Source: Chroococcus sp. FPU101
GTDB lineage: Bacteria; Cyanobacteriota; Cyanobacteriia; Cyanobacteriales; Microcystaceae
Assembly (NCBI RefSeq): GCF_017312365.1
Contig: NZ_BLJI01000021.1
Coordinates: forward strand, 1-64,000
Direction of reading: 5' to 3'
DNA: 64,000 nucleotides
Shown here: piece by piece, positions 8,919 through 17,663 of the stretch
Layout of the letters: every line of letters starts with the position of its first letter
Numbering within the stretch: the first letter of the stretch is position 1
Notes under the pieces: generated by a model
What the model was told of the DNA's origin: nothing
Database searches by the model: none
What the model saw: the letters and a program-made list of their open reading frames with translations, nothing else
Translations under genes and position numbers: made by a program

Positions 8919-11084
8919 TTAGCCACACTCTCTAAAATACCGAGACATTGCACTATCTAAACAAGGTAATAAACTTCCACGATCGCTTCCCAAAACGCTG
9001 TAAGCAGGACGCGGAGCAATTAAGCCCATTTCCCGCATCGGCATCGTAATTAATGGGCGCGTACTAATACAAGCTTCTTTAGCCGCTAATCGGGCTAAAT
9101 CTGCCCAACTAATCGCTCCTTGGTTAGCTAGATGCCACACGCCACACGCACCATCAATTAATAAATCAAGACTAGCTTGCACTAAATCAGGTACATAAGT
9201 TGGTGAAATCAAAACATCTTCAGCCGCGTGAAAAGGTTGACCTGCTTTCAGTTGTCGCACCGCTAAAGTCACAAAATTATAATCATCCCAAGGCCCAAAA
9301 AAAGCACTGGTACGGATGATCAGAGCAGCTGGATAAGTTTGTAAAACCCGTTCCTCTGCGAGTGCCTTACTGTGACCATAAACATTAAGCGGTGCGATCG
9401 CATCACTTTCAATATAGGGTGCAACACCTGTACCATCAAAGACTAAATCCGAGGAAAACGTCAGGAACATCGCCCCATGACGTTCACAGGCGGTGGCTAA
9501 AGTGGCAGCACCTTCGGTATTAATCTTAAAACAGGTATCGGGATCTCGTTCGGCTTCATCAACCCGTACATAACCCGCCGCATTGACTACTGCCCAGGGT
9601 TTTAGCTGTTCTAGTACCGATTCGACAGAAGCAGGGTTAGTAATATCCATTTCCTGACGCGACAGTAAACGATAGTTAATCTCTCGACTTTCACACAGTC
9701 GCGCTATAGCTTTTCCTAATGTCCCTGTTGCACCAATAATGAGTAGTGGGCGAACTGATGTTGTAATAGGGGGAGAAAGAACACACTGAGGGCGTAATAG
9801 CCGACTTGAACGGTGCCACCAACCTGGACTATCTAAGATTGGATGTTTGGGTATATTTCCTGTACTCAACTGGCGGAGCATCTGAGCCAGTGCAGTTGGT
9901 CTAGGTTCGGGGGCACGTAAGTCAAAGACCCCCGATTCATAATGACCCACCCAACGAGTTAATAAACTATTCCAATCATAGCTCCCAAGCAAAGCCCAAG
10001 CCGTAATAGCGCGGAGATCAACCCCTTCTGTTTTTAATTTTAAAGCCGCTTGCCACGCCTCATATAACCAGCGTAACTGCTCCTCACGGGTACAATTAAG
10101 ATGTACTTCGGTGACCGCCAGAGGTAACTGATAGCGTTCCCAAGCTTCTTTTAGTAAGGTGTAATGTCCTGTGATACCTTCAGGACGAACCCGAACCGCT
10201 TCAATATCTGCATATTGATGTTTGCCATTGCCACCATGACAGATCGCTGGATATTGATCAAGTTGTTCATCGAGAAAACGATCGCTTGTTAGATAATAAT
10301 TAATCCCCATGATGTCTGGAGGACAATTATTATCTAAAAACCAAGCTAACTCAGTTTCACTAATTCCCCACTTGCATAGGTAACGCCACATGGGATGATC
10401 GGGTGTGACTTTCCCACAAAGCAGATCAAAACTTAACCAACGGCGATCGTTTTCATATTTAGCTTGATAGGCTAGGGTTGGTGTACTATAAGTTTTCCCT
10501 AAATCCTCGGTTTGGATTAATTTAGCATGAGGATTAACTTGACGAATGGCAGCCATCGCCAGTATTGTCCCCCGACATTGATTCAATAAGGCACGAGCAA
10601 AGCTTAAATCATCTCGTCCGTGAGGGTACCAATGACCATACAAGCCACTAAATCGGGCTGTAGTTAGCGGTTCATTGATGGGGGTATAGTCCGTCACCCA
10701 GGGATAACGTTCTGCAACTGCCCTCGCATACACGGCCAATTTTTCGGGAAACTCTGGATCAATGAGACTGGTACATTTTGGCCCGCTACCATGATGGATT
10801 AATCCAACAATCGGACGTATTCCCAGTTCTTGGAGTTTTTGTAACCGCAGATCCGACCACGACCAATCAGCCGTATCTAAGCCATTGGGGGCGATTCTTT
10901 CCCATAAGATCGGATAACGAATCGCGGTGATCCCCAAATCAGCAAACAAGTCTAGATCTTCTAACCGTCTCGCGTGGCCGTTGCGTTCCATTTGGTCAAA
11001 ATACGCTTCACCAACACGATTGACCGTACACTCTACACCCGCCCAAATTTCTAAAGGCTGTTTTGAGTTTATTAGAGTAGTCAT
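8919..11084 (-). CDS. Fusion: GH1-like glycosidase + RmlD-type sugar-nucleotide reductase
   Basis: In this 721-residue protein, residues about 10-430 form a clan-A glycosidase domain. It has TPINEP (acid/base Glu) near residue 160 and LAVTEVHL (candidate nucleophile Glu) near 325. Residues about 448-715 form an RmlD/SDR domain with the nucleotide motif GATGTLG, a SSDLVFDG strand and the catalytic YGHSK. The second domain resembles dTDP-4-dehydrorhamnose reductase. The pair suggests one polypeptide that handles a glycan and a sugar nucleotide, but the reductase may instead serve another substrate. It lies 14 bases downstream of the mutase fusion, so both are probably one transcript. Confidence 0.85.
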   Translation of the reverse strand: MTTLINSKQPLEIWAGVECTVNRVGEAYFDQMERNGHARRLEDLDLFADLGITAIRYPILWERIAPNGLDTADWSWSDLRLQKLQELGIRPIVGLIHHGSGPKCTSLIDPEFPEKLAVYARAVAERYPWVTDYTPINEPLTTARFSGLYGHWYPHGRDDLSFARALLNQCRGTILAMAAIRQVNPHAKLIQTEDLGKTYSTPTLAYQAKYENDRRWLSFDLLCGKVTPDHPMWRYLCKWGISETELAWFLDNNCPPDIMGINYYLTSDRFLDEQLDQYPAICHGGNGKHQYADIEAVRVRPEGITGHYTLLKEAWERYQLPLAVTEVHLNCTREEQLRWLYEAWQAALKLKTEGVDLRAITAWALLGSYDWNSLLTRWVGHYESGVFDLRAPEPRPTALAQMLRQLSTGNIPKHPILDSPGWWHRSSRLLRPQCVLSPPITTSVRPLLIIGATGTLGKAIARLCESREINYRLLSRQEMDITNPASVESVLEQLKPWAVVNAAGYVRVDEAERDPDTCFKINTEGAATLATACERHGAMFLTFSSDLVFDGTGVAPYIESDAIAPLNVYGHSKALAEERVLQTYPAALIIRTSAFFGPWDDYNFVTLAVRQLKAGQPFHAAEDVLISPTYVPDLVQASLDLLIDGACGVWHLANQGAISWADLARLAAKEACISTRPLITMPMREMGLIAPRPAYSVLGSDRGSLLPCLDSAMSRYFRECG

Positions 11085-11098
11085 AATTTTATTTGGAA

Positions 11099-13522
11099 CT
11101 AAACCTTAACGGCTATTTGTTTATAAGTTGTTAAAGCTTGCGCGACACATTGATCCATATTGAGATACTTATAGGTACCCAAGCGACCAACAAAATAAAC
11201 TCCTTGCGTTACTTCAGCTAGTTCGCGGTATTTTTTATAAATCTCCTGATTTTCTGGGCGCGGAATTGGATAATAGGGATCGCCCTCAGATTTAGGAAAT
11301 TCATAGACAATACTGGTTTTATGGTGTTCTTGTCCCGTTAGATACTTAAACTCAGTAATACGAGTGTATAAATGATCATTAGGATAGTTCACCACTGGTG
11401 CGCTTTGAAAAACTGGTGTATTATGGGTTTCGTGCTTAAATTCTAGAGAACGATAGGGTAGTTGACCAAAGCGATAATCAAAGAAATCATCCACAGGCCC
11501 TGTATAAACCATCTCACGACATGGGATAGCTTTTTCGATTTCTCGATAGTCGGTATTGAGCATGACTTTAATATTCGGATGATCTAGCATCTTCTCAAAC
11601 ATCCGCGTGAAACCGTGTAAGGGCATCGCTTGATAACTATCGGTAAAATAGCGATCATCTCGATTGGTTCTAGTCGGAATTCGCGCAATCACCGACTTAT
11701 CTAATTCTGAAGGATCGAGTCCCCACTGTTTACGGGTATAGTTGCGAAAGAATTTTTCATAGAGTGTTTGACCAACTTTAGAGATGACAACATCCTCGCT
11801 GGTACGGATTACGTCTCGCGGTTCAGCCACCGATTTAAAAAACTCTTCAGCCTCAAATGAATTGAGATTCATCCCATAAAGTTTATTAATCGTATCCAGA
11901 TTAATCGGAATTGGCACCAATTGACCGTCTACACTAGCAAGGACACGATGTTCATAACTCCGCCATTGCGTAAATTGTGATAGGTAATCAAAAACTTCGC
12001 GGCAGTTGGTATGAAAAATGTGCGGCCCGTATTTATGAACAAGAACACCATGCTCATCATAATGATCATAGGCATTACCGCCGATATGGTTGCGTTTGTC
12101 TACCACTAACACCTTTTTTCCCGACTGACTGGCTAGACGTTCGGCGATCACACTTCCAGAGAAACCCGCCCCAACGACTAAATAATCAAAAACATATTCT
12201 CTGGTAATGGTATTCGGTGCTTGTGGAATTTGAGTAGTACGGCTATCCTGACGAGTTGCAATGGCAGAATCAATCAATTGCATCATCGATGACCAAGTTC
12301 GATCCCAAGAAATCTGTTCTAAAAAGCTATCGACTTGATTTAACCATCCCAAAGCCGCCGTATCTTCTTGCATTGCTGTTTCGGCAGCCTGTACAAACTC
12401 ATCGGCTGTATTGGCAATTCGGACTAATCCTAAATCGCCGTAGGGTCGCACCACATCTCGAATTGAAGTCGAAATAACGGGTTTACCTGCTGCGAGATAC
12501 TCAGGTGTTTTGGTTGGGCTAATATAACGAGTGGATTCGTTCTGAGCAAATGGCAATAGGGCTAAGTCCCATCCCGCTAAATAGTTGGGTAACTCTTGAT
12601 AATCTTTGCCACCGAGATAGTGAATGTTATCTCTTTGAGGAAGGGTATTAGGGTCAATTTTAACCACTGGGCCAATAATCACTAAATGCCAGTCGGGACG
12701 AGCATCAGCAATTCCCGTTAAGAGTTCAATGTCCATCCGTTCATCAATAACACCAAAAAACCCTAAACGAGGGTGGGGGATTGATGCTTGGTCGCTTGGA
12801 TCTTCTTGAATTCTCCTACCTTGGGCAAAATGGGGAACATCGACACTACTGGGAAAAGCGTAAACATTGGGATGCTGTTTAACTTTGCTTTCATACAAGC
12901 TTTGTCCACCCGTAAAAACGACATCAGCACGGCTAAAGAGTTCAGCTTCATAGCTTTTTATGGCAGGAGAAGCACCTTTAAAAGCCGATAGTTCATCCAT
13001 GCAATCATAAATAATCGCTTCAGGCTGTAGATGACGGGTATAAGATAGACCCATCGGTGTATAGTACCAACAGATATATTTACGGATGCTCTGTTCGATT
13101 AAAAAGCGATCAATTAATTCTTTAACTTTGGCTTGAATGGCTTCTTCGTTTAATCCTTGTTGAAGATGGGGAACAACAACCGTTACGCCAGTTTTATCTT
13201 GAGTGACTTTTAGTTCTTCGATGGGTTCTGGGGTAAAAATGGGTTCTTCAATAAAAAAGACTCGTTTGGCAGTTGCACAACGGCTCAGAAGATGTTGCGG
13301 TCGTTGATAGACAAAATTCCAGCGTAAATGGGAAATACAAATGATATCGGGAAATTCTTTCGCTTCTTTTGCTTGAAAACTTGAAGTAGACGGTGAAAAG
13401 TTCGGTGATGATAGATTAAGCGATGGTAATTCCTTTAGCTGTGTGAGCTTGGATGTAATTTCTGTGACGGACTTTTCATTCGTAATCCCATTATTACTAT
13501 TTTTAACTTCTTCTTTTGCCAT
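11099..13522 (-). CDS. glf: Fusion: glycosyltransferase + UDP-galactopyranose mutase
   Basis: This protein has 807 residues. After a low-complexity N-terminus (1-50), residues about 58-420 are a GT-B-type glycosyltransferase: RWNFVYQRPQHLLSR, then PRLGFFGVIDERMD, then KTPEYLAAGKPVIST in the donor-binding half. From about 440 to 807 is a UDP-galactopyranose mutase with FAD motif VVGAGFSGSVIAERLA, KYGPHIFHT and GRLGTYKYLNMD near the end. The mutase makes UDP-galactofuranose, and the transferase half could use such a donor. Most Glf proteins are about 370-390 residues alone, so the fusion is unusual. It starts the leftward transcript, divergent from the galactose operon. Confidence 0.9.
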   Translation of the reverse strand: MAKEEVKNSNNGITNEKSVTEITSKLTQLKELPSLNLSSPNFSPSTSSFQAKEAKEFPDIICISHLRWNFVYQRPQHLLSRCATAKRVFFIEEPIFTPEPIEELKVTQDKTGVTVVVPHLQQGLNEEAIQAKVKELIDRFLIEQSIRKYICWYYTPMGLSYTRHLQPEAIIYDCMDELSAFKGASPAIKSYEAELFSRADVVFTGGQSLYESKVKQHPNVYAFPSSVDVPHFAQGRRIQEDPSDQASIPHPRLGFFGVIDERMDIELLTGIADARPDWHLVIIGPVVKIDPNTLPQRDNIHYLGGKDYQELPNYLAGWDLALLPFAQNESTRYISPTKTPEYLAAGKPVISTSIRDVVRPYGDLGLVRIANTADEFVQAAETAMQEDTAALGWLNQVDSFLEQISWDRTWSSMMQLIDSAIATRQDSRTTQIPQAPNTITREYVFDYLVVGAGFSGSVIAERLASQSGKKVLVVDKRNHIGGNAYDHYDEHGVLVHKYGPHIFHTNCREVFDYLSQFTQWRSYEHRVLASVDGQLVPIPINLDTINKLYGMNLNSFEAEEFFKSVAEPRDVIRTSEDVVISKVGQTLYEKFFRNYTRKQWGLDPSELDKSVIARIPTRTNRDDRYFTDSYQAMPLHGFTRMFEKMLDHPNIKVMLNTDYREIEKAIPCREMVYTGPVDDFFDYRFGQLPYRSLEFKHETHNTPVFQSAPVVNYPNDHLYTRITEFKYLTGQEHHKTSIVYEFPKSEGDPYYPIPRPENQEIYKKYRELAEVTQGVYFVGRLGTYKYLNMDQCVAQALTTYKQIAVKV

Positions 13523-14024
13523 AATTTCCCCCTATATTATTCATTTTTCAAAGCAACACTTTGAGAAAGGCTTTATAAAATAAATCAGCAGAGTTTAAGC
13601 TTTTCTTTTGCCTTGGCTGATGCTTCAGTATGTGTTTTTTTATATCTGCTAATGAATTAACCTTAATTTCTATTTATTTTTATTACTTCTATCAAAAGTT
13701 TGAGGTTTATAGTGATATGTGCTGCTATCTTTAAATTTAGCAATTCTATCACTCTAAAATTAGGCAAAATACTTTAAAATTAAGATATACAGGTAAAGTT
13801 AACTAAGTTTATCGATAGATTAAGTAATAATACTTAAAAACATCAAATTTTTCCAAAAATACTTAACAAAATAATTGAAAAAACTTAGTTACATTGACCG
13901 TTTGATGTGGCATAATAGCACGGTCAGCAAACAAAAATTAACTGATTCGTGTAATCTGTCTAGATTATGACTAACTGTTCCCTTAGAGCTACCGTGTAAG
14001 TTTGTGACTTTGGGTTGGAAATAG
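13523..14024. other. Divergent regulatory region of the galactose island
   Basis: This 502-base AT-rich gap separates the leftward mutase fusion from the rightward GH2-galT operon. No open frame with coding character was seen. It holds an inverted repeat around a possible -10 box (13895-13926, listed separately) and several A/T runs. Promoters for both directions must lie here. Confidence 0.7.
13895..13926 (+). promoter_or_regulatory. Candidate operator/promoter of the galactose operon
   Basis: TGACCGT (13895-13901) and ACGGTCA (13920-13926) form a perfect inverted repeat with an 18-base spacer that contains a possible -10 (CATAAT, 13911-13916). The site lies about 100 bases before the GH2 start. 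This arrangement would suit a dimeric repressor or activator. No regulator gene lies beside it, so the binding protein is unknown. Confidence 0.45.
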
Positions 14025-15956
14025 ATGAATGTACTAAAGCTTAAAAAATACGCTTTAAGAGATAGTGCTTACCCACGACCGCAATTAGTGCGATCGCATT
14101 GGCACAGTCTCGATGGTTTATGGCGATTTGCTTACGATGACCAGAATCAATGGACACAGCCAAGTGACGTTGACTCTTGGAATTATGATATAGAAGTTCC
14201 CTTCGCTCCCGAATCTACCCTAAGTGGTATTTCTGATACTGGGTTTCATCCGAATTGTTGGTATGAACGTGAATTTGAAACCCCCATTGGTGAAGGCCAT
14301 CTGCTGTTACATTTTGGGGCGGTTGATTATCATGCTAAAGTTTGGGTCAATGATCAGTATGTCGGCGAACATGAGGGGGGTCATACTCCTTTTAAGTTTG
14401 ATATTACATCGGCTCTGAATGAGAGTAAGACCACTAAAGTGACAGTTTGGGCTCAAGATGATCCTCTTGATCTAGCTAAACCTCGCGGTAAACAAGATTG
14501 GCAATTAGAACCCCATAGCATCTGGTATCCTCGCACTTCGGGTATCTGGCAAACCGTCTGGTTAGAGTGGGTGGGTGAAACCTATTTGGATTGTCTTCGC
14601 TGGACACCGCATTTTGAACGTTGGGAAATTGGGTTTGAGGCGTTTGTCGTCGGACAACAACTGAATAACCTACAAGTTAAAGTAGAACTGACGGTGGGCG
14701 AAACAGTATTAGTGAATGATAGCTATACATTGCTTAACGGAGAGATTCACCGACGGATTGCCCTTTCTGACCCTGGAATTGATGATTATCGCAACGAATT
14801 ACTCTGGAGTCCCGAAAAACCGACCCTGATCCAAGCCGACATTCAACTATGGGATGGTCACGAACTCCTCGATCATGTTAAATCCTACACCGCAATGCGA
14901 ACCGTTGAAATCCAACGGGATCGCTTTACCCTCAATGGTCGTCCCTATTATCTCCGCTTAGTTCTCGATCAAGGCTATTGGCCAGAGTCTTTAATGACTG
15001 CCCCTAATGATGAGGCCTTACGACGTGATGTAGAACTGGTGAAAGCGATGGGTTTCAATGGCGTTCGGAAACATCAAAAAATTGAAGATCCGCGCTACTT
15101 GTACTGGGCTGATGTACTGGGTTTATTGGTTTGGGAAGAAATGCCGAGTGCTTATCGTTTCACCCCAAAAGCCGTTAAACGCATGGCCCAAGAATGGACA
15201 GAAATCATTGAACGCGATCTCAGTCATCCCTGTATTGTCGCGTGGGTTCCTTTTAATGAATCTTGGGGCGTTCCCAACCTGATCCAAACGGAGGCTCACC
15301 GTAATTATGTTTTGGCGATGTATCATTTAACAAAAACCCTCGATCCGACCCGTCCAGTGATTGGGAACGACGGTTGGGAAAGTACAGATACTGATATTCT
15401 CGCTATTCATGATTATGATAACGAACCCTTGCGGTTAGCGCGACGCTATGGCTCAGAAATGAAATTATCAGATTTATTTAAGCGTGAACGTCCAGGTGGA
15501 AGAGTTTTAACGCTCGATAACTTCCCTCACAACGGTCAACCGATCATGTTAACCGAATTTGGTGGCATCGCCTACAGTCGTCCACAAGATCCCCAAGCTG
15601 ATAAAATTTGGGGTTATACCAGAAGTTGGCAGGTCACAGAACTCGAAAAACGCTACACCGCTTTGTTACAAGTTGTAAATTGTATTGAAATATTTAGCGG
15701 TTTCTGCTATACCCAGTTCAGCGATACCTTTCAAGAAGCAAATGGCTTGTTATACGCCGATCGTACTCCAAAATTTGACCTTAGCCAAATCGCTAATGCA
15801 ACTTTAGGGAGAGGTTGTCCGATCAAAGGAGACGCTACACTGAGCGCATCCTGGTCATTGGAAGAAGATGTACAGCCAAAAGCTACAGAAACCGGATGGC
15901 CGAGTCCTAACCTTGTACAGTCGGCAACCCATTGCGGAGGAACTCACTGCCCCTAG
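14025..15956 (+). CDS. Glycoside hydrolase family 2 (beta-galactosidase/glucuronidase-like)
   Basis: This 643-residue protein opens with the GH2 sugar-binding jelly-roll (YPRPQLVRSHWHSLDGLWRFAY, about 12-180), an immunoglobulin-like middle, and a TIM barrel. The acid/base motif is FNESWGVP (near residue 413) and the nucleophile motif LTEFGG is near 510. Substrate is inferred as a beta-galactoside or similar from the galactose genes behind it. No signal peptide is visible, so it probably acts on cytoplasmic sugars. Its last 89 bases overlap galT in another frame. Confidence 0.88.
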   Translation: MNVLKLKKYALRDSAYPRPQLVRSHWHSLDGLWRFAYDDQNQWTQPSDVDSWNYDIEVPFAPESTLSGISDTGFHPNCWYEREFETPIGEGHLLLHFGAVDYHAKVWVNDQYVGEHEGGHTPFKFDITSALNESKTTKVTVWAQDDPLDLAKPRGKQDWQLEPHSIWYPRTSGIWQTVWLEWVGETYLDCLRWTPHFERWEIGFEAFVVGQQLNNLQVKVELTVGETVLVNDSYTLLNGEIHRRIALSDPGIDDYRNELLWSPEKPTLIQADIQLWDGHELLDHVKSYTAMRTVEIQRDRFTLNGRPYYLRLVLDQGYWPESLMTAPNDEALRRDVELVKAMGFNGVRKHQKIEDPRYLYWADVLGLLVWEEMPSAYRFTPKAVKRMAQEWTEIIERDLSHPCIVAWVPFNESWGVPNLIQTEAHRNYVLAMYHLTKTLDPTRPVIGNDGWESTDTDILAIHDYDNEPLRLARRYGSEMKLSDLFKRERPGGRVLTLDNFPHNGQPIMLTEFGGIAYSRPQDPQADKIWGYTRSWQVTELEKRYTALLQVVNCIEIFSGFCYTQFSDTFQEANGLLYADRTPKFDLSQIANATLGRGCPIKGDATLSASWSLEEDVQPKATETGWPSPNLVQSATHCGGTHCP

Positions 15957-16968
15957 TCCGAGTTCAGAGCCAGTGCAAGCGAATCCTCATTTGCGCTGGC
16001 ACCCGCTACGTGGGGAATGGGTGGCTTATGCAAGTCATCGTCAGGGGCGTACTTTTATGCCACCTGCTGAATACAACCCCCTCGCCCCAACAACTAATCC
16101 AGAGTTTCCCACAGAATTACCTCAAGGAGATTACGATGTGGCGGTGTTTGAAAACCGTTTTCCATCCCTAACCCCTTTAGCTAACTCTCCACCTCATTGT
16201 CTTGTTGAAACCCTACCCGCAAATGGGTCTTGTGAGGTTATTGTATTTACCCAAGATCCACAAGCTTCCCTCGGTTCATTAAGTTTAGAACATTTAGAAT
16301 TACTGTTACAGGTTTGGGGCGATCGCACTCAGATTTTAGGTTCAGTCCCTCAAATTCAGTACGTGTTACCCTTTGAAAACAAGGGGGTAGAAGTGGGTGT
16401 GACCCTGCATCATCCTCATGGACAAATCTACGCCTATCCTTTTATTCCACCTGTTCCTGCACGGATGTTAGAACTCCAACAACAGTTTTATCAAGAACAG
16501 GGACGCGGTTTACTCGAAGATTTGATCCAAAAAGAAATTGCTGATCAACAACGTATTATCTATCAAGATCAGTATGCGATCGCTTTTATTCCCGTCTGCG
16601 CCCGCTATCCCTACGAAGTGTGGTTAGCTCCCATCCAAGCCGTATCAAGTTTTAATGAACTAAGTCTAGAACAACGTCAAAGTCTAGCGAAAGCATTAAA
16701 GATCGTCACGCTGAAATATGACGGTTTATGGGATCGTCCCTTTCCCTATCTGATGGCATGGTTTCAAGCTCCCACAGATGGGCAAGCGCACCCCGAAAGT
16801 CATTTACACGCTCAGTTTTATCCTCCCTACCGCACAGAAAAGAAACTGAAATTTCTGGCAGGAACCGAACTGGCGGCTGGAATGTTTGTTAATGATGCCC
16901 TTCCAGAAGAAAAAGCCAAAGAGTTACAAGCGGTAGCTATCAAACTCGAAGAACCTGTACAGGTGTAA
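15868..16968 (+). CDS. galT: Galactose-1-phosphate uridylyltransferase
   Basis: GalT swaps UMP between UDP-glucose and galactose-1-phosphate in the Leloir pathway. The 366-residue product has RWHPLRGEWVAYASHRQGRTF (about 45-65), the nucleotidylated-histidine motif HHPHGQ (about 185) and late HIT-type ESHLHAQFYPP (about 310). The start at 15868 lies inside the end of the GH2 gene. That N-terminus (KPDGRVLTLYSRQPI) reads like the normal start of cyanobacterial GalT, so the 89-base overlap looks genuine. A later in-frame start would remove this conserved part. Confidence 0.93.
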   Translation: MYSQKLQKPDGRVLTLYSRQPIAEELTAPSPSSEPVQANPHLRWHPLRGEWVAYASHRQGRTFMPPAEYNPLAPTTNPEFPTELPQGDYDVAVFENRFPSLTPLANSPPHCLVETLPANGSCEVIVFTQDPQASLGSLSLEHLELLLQVWGDRTQILGSVPQIQYVLPFENKGVEVGVTLHHPHGQIYAYPFIPPVPARMLELQQQFYQEQGRGLLEDLIQKEIADQQRIIYQDQYAIAFIPVCARYPYEVWLAPIQAVSSFNELSLEQRQSLAKALKIVTLKYDGLWDRPFPYLMAWFQAPTDGQAHPESHLHAQFYPPYRTEKKLKFLAGTELAAGMFVNDALPEEKAKELQAVAIKLEEPVQV

Positions 16969-17004
16969 ATATCACAAATTTAACTCTAATGAGGAAATTC
17001 AATC

Positions 17005-17658
17005 ATGATGAAGCGAAATCTAACGATTATTACTCTTTTTATCGTCGGCTTATTATTCACCTGGGGCTTTTCTATGCTTCAGCCTCATGATGGTTTCGTG
17101 GTGGCTCAAACCAATCGCACGAACCAAATGAACCAAACTAGCCAAATGAATGAAATCGATCAAATGTTTATGAAGGAGGCTAGTCAAGCTGGACTCGGTA
17201 ACATTATGCTCGGTGAATTAGCCTTGAAAAAGTCTAATAATGCTCAGGTAAAAGCCTTTGCTAATGCAGAAATTCAAGAGCAACAACAAGTTAAAAGTAA
17301 CTTAATGCGTATTGCTCCTCAAACTGGGGCTGCGCTTCCCACGACACCCGCTCCTAAATTCCAAGCAGCAATGAATCGTTTGTCTCAACTCGATGGTGAG
17401 CAATTTGATCAAGCTTATATGTCTGAAGGTGGTGTTAATGCTCATTTAGAAAATGCTGCCCTTTTCCAACGTGAAGCCGCTTTTGGGCAAAACCCTGATC
17501 TGATCTCTTTAGCTAACGGAGGCTTACCGATCATTCGACAACATTTTAATACGGCTAGTGCGGCGACCGACTATCAGTTTGCTCAAGTCTCTCAAACCTT
17601 TAATAATCAAGCCAACGCACCGACTCGTCAAATAAATATCAGACCCGTACCCCAGTAA
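17005..17658 (+). CDS. DUF4142-family secreted protein
   Basis: The 217-residue product has an N-terminal hydrophobic signal segment (about 5-25) and a low-complexity Asn/Gln/Met linker with repeated NQM/NQT units (about 34-50). A DUF4142 four-helix-type domain follows (DQMFMKEASQAGLGNIMLGELALKK, then AFANAEIQEQQQVKSNL and a C-terminal helix pair, about 52-190). The domain is ferritin-like in pattern, and its role is unknown. It lies between galT and the M24 gene with only 5 bases to the latter, so it shares the operon. The frame has two adjacent ATGs (17005 and 17008). Confidence 0.82.
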   Translation: MMKRNLTIITLFIVGLLFTWGFSMLQPHDGFVVAQTNRTNQMNQTSQMNEIDQMFMKEASQAGLGNIMLGELALKKSNNAQVKAFANAEIQEQQQVKSNLMRIAPQTGAALPTTPAPKFQAAMNRLSQLDGEQFDQAYMSEGGVNAHLENAALFQREAAFGQNPDLISLANGGLPIIRQHFNTASAATDYQFAQVSQTFNNQANAPTRQINIRPVPQ

Positions 17659-17663
17659 ATATT

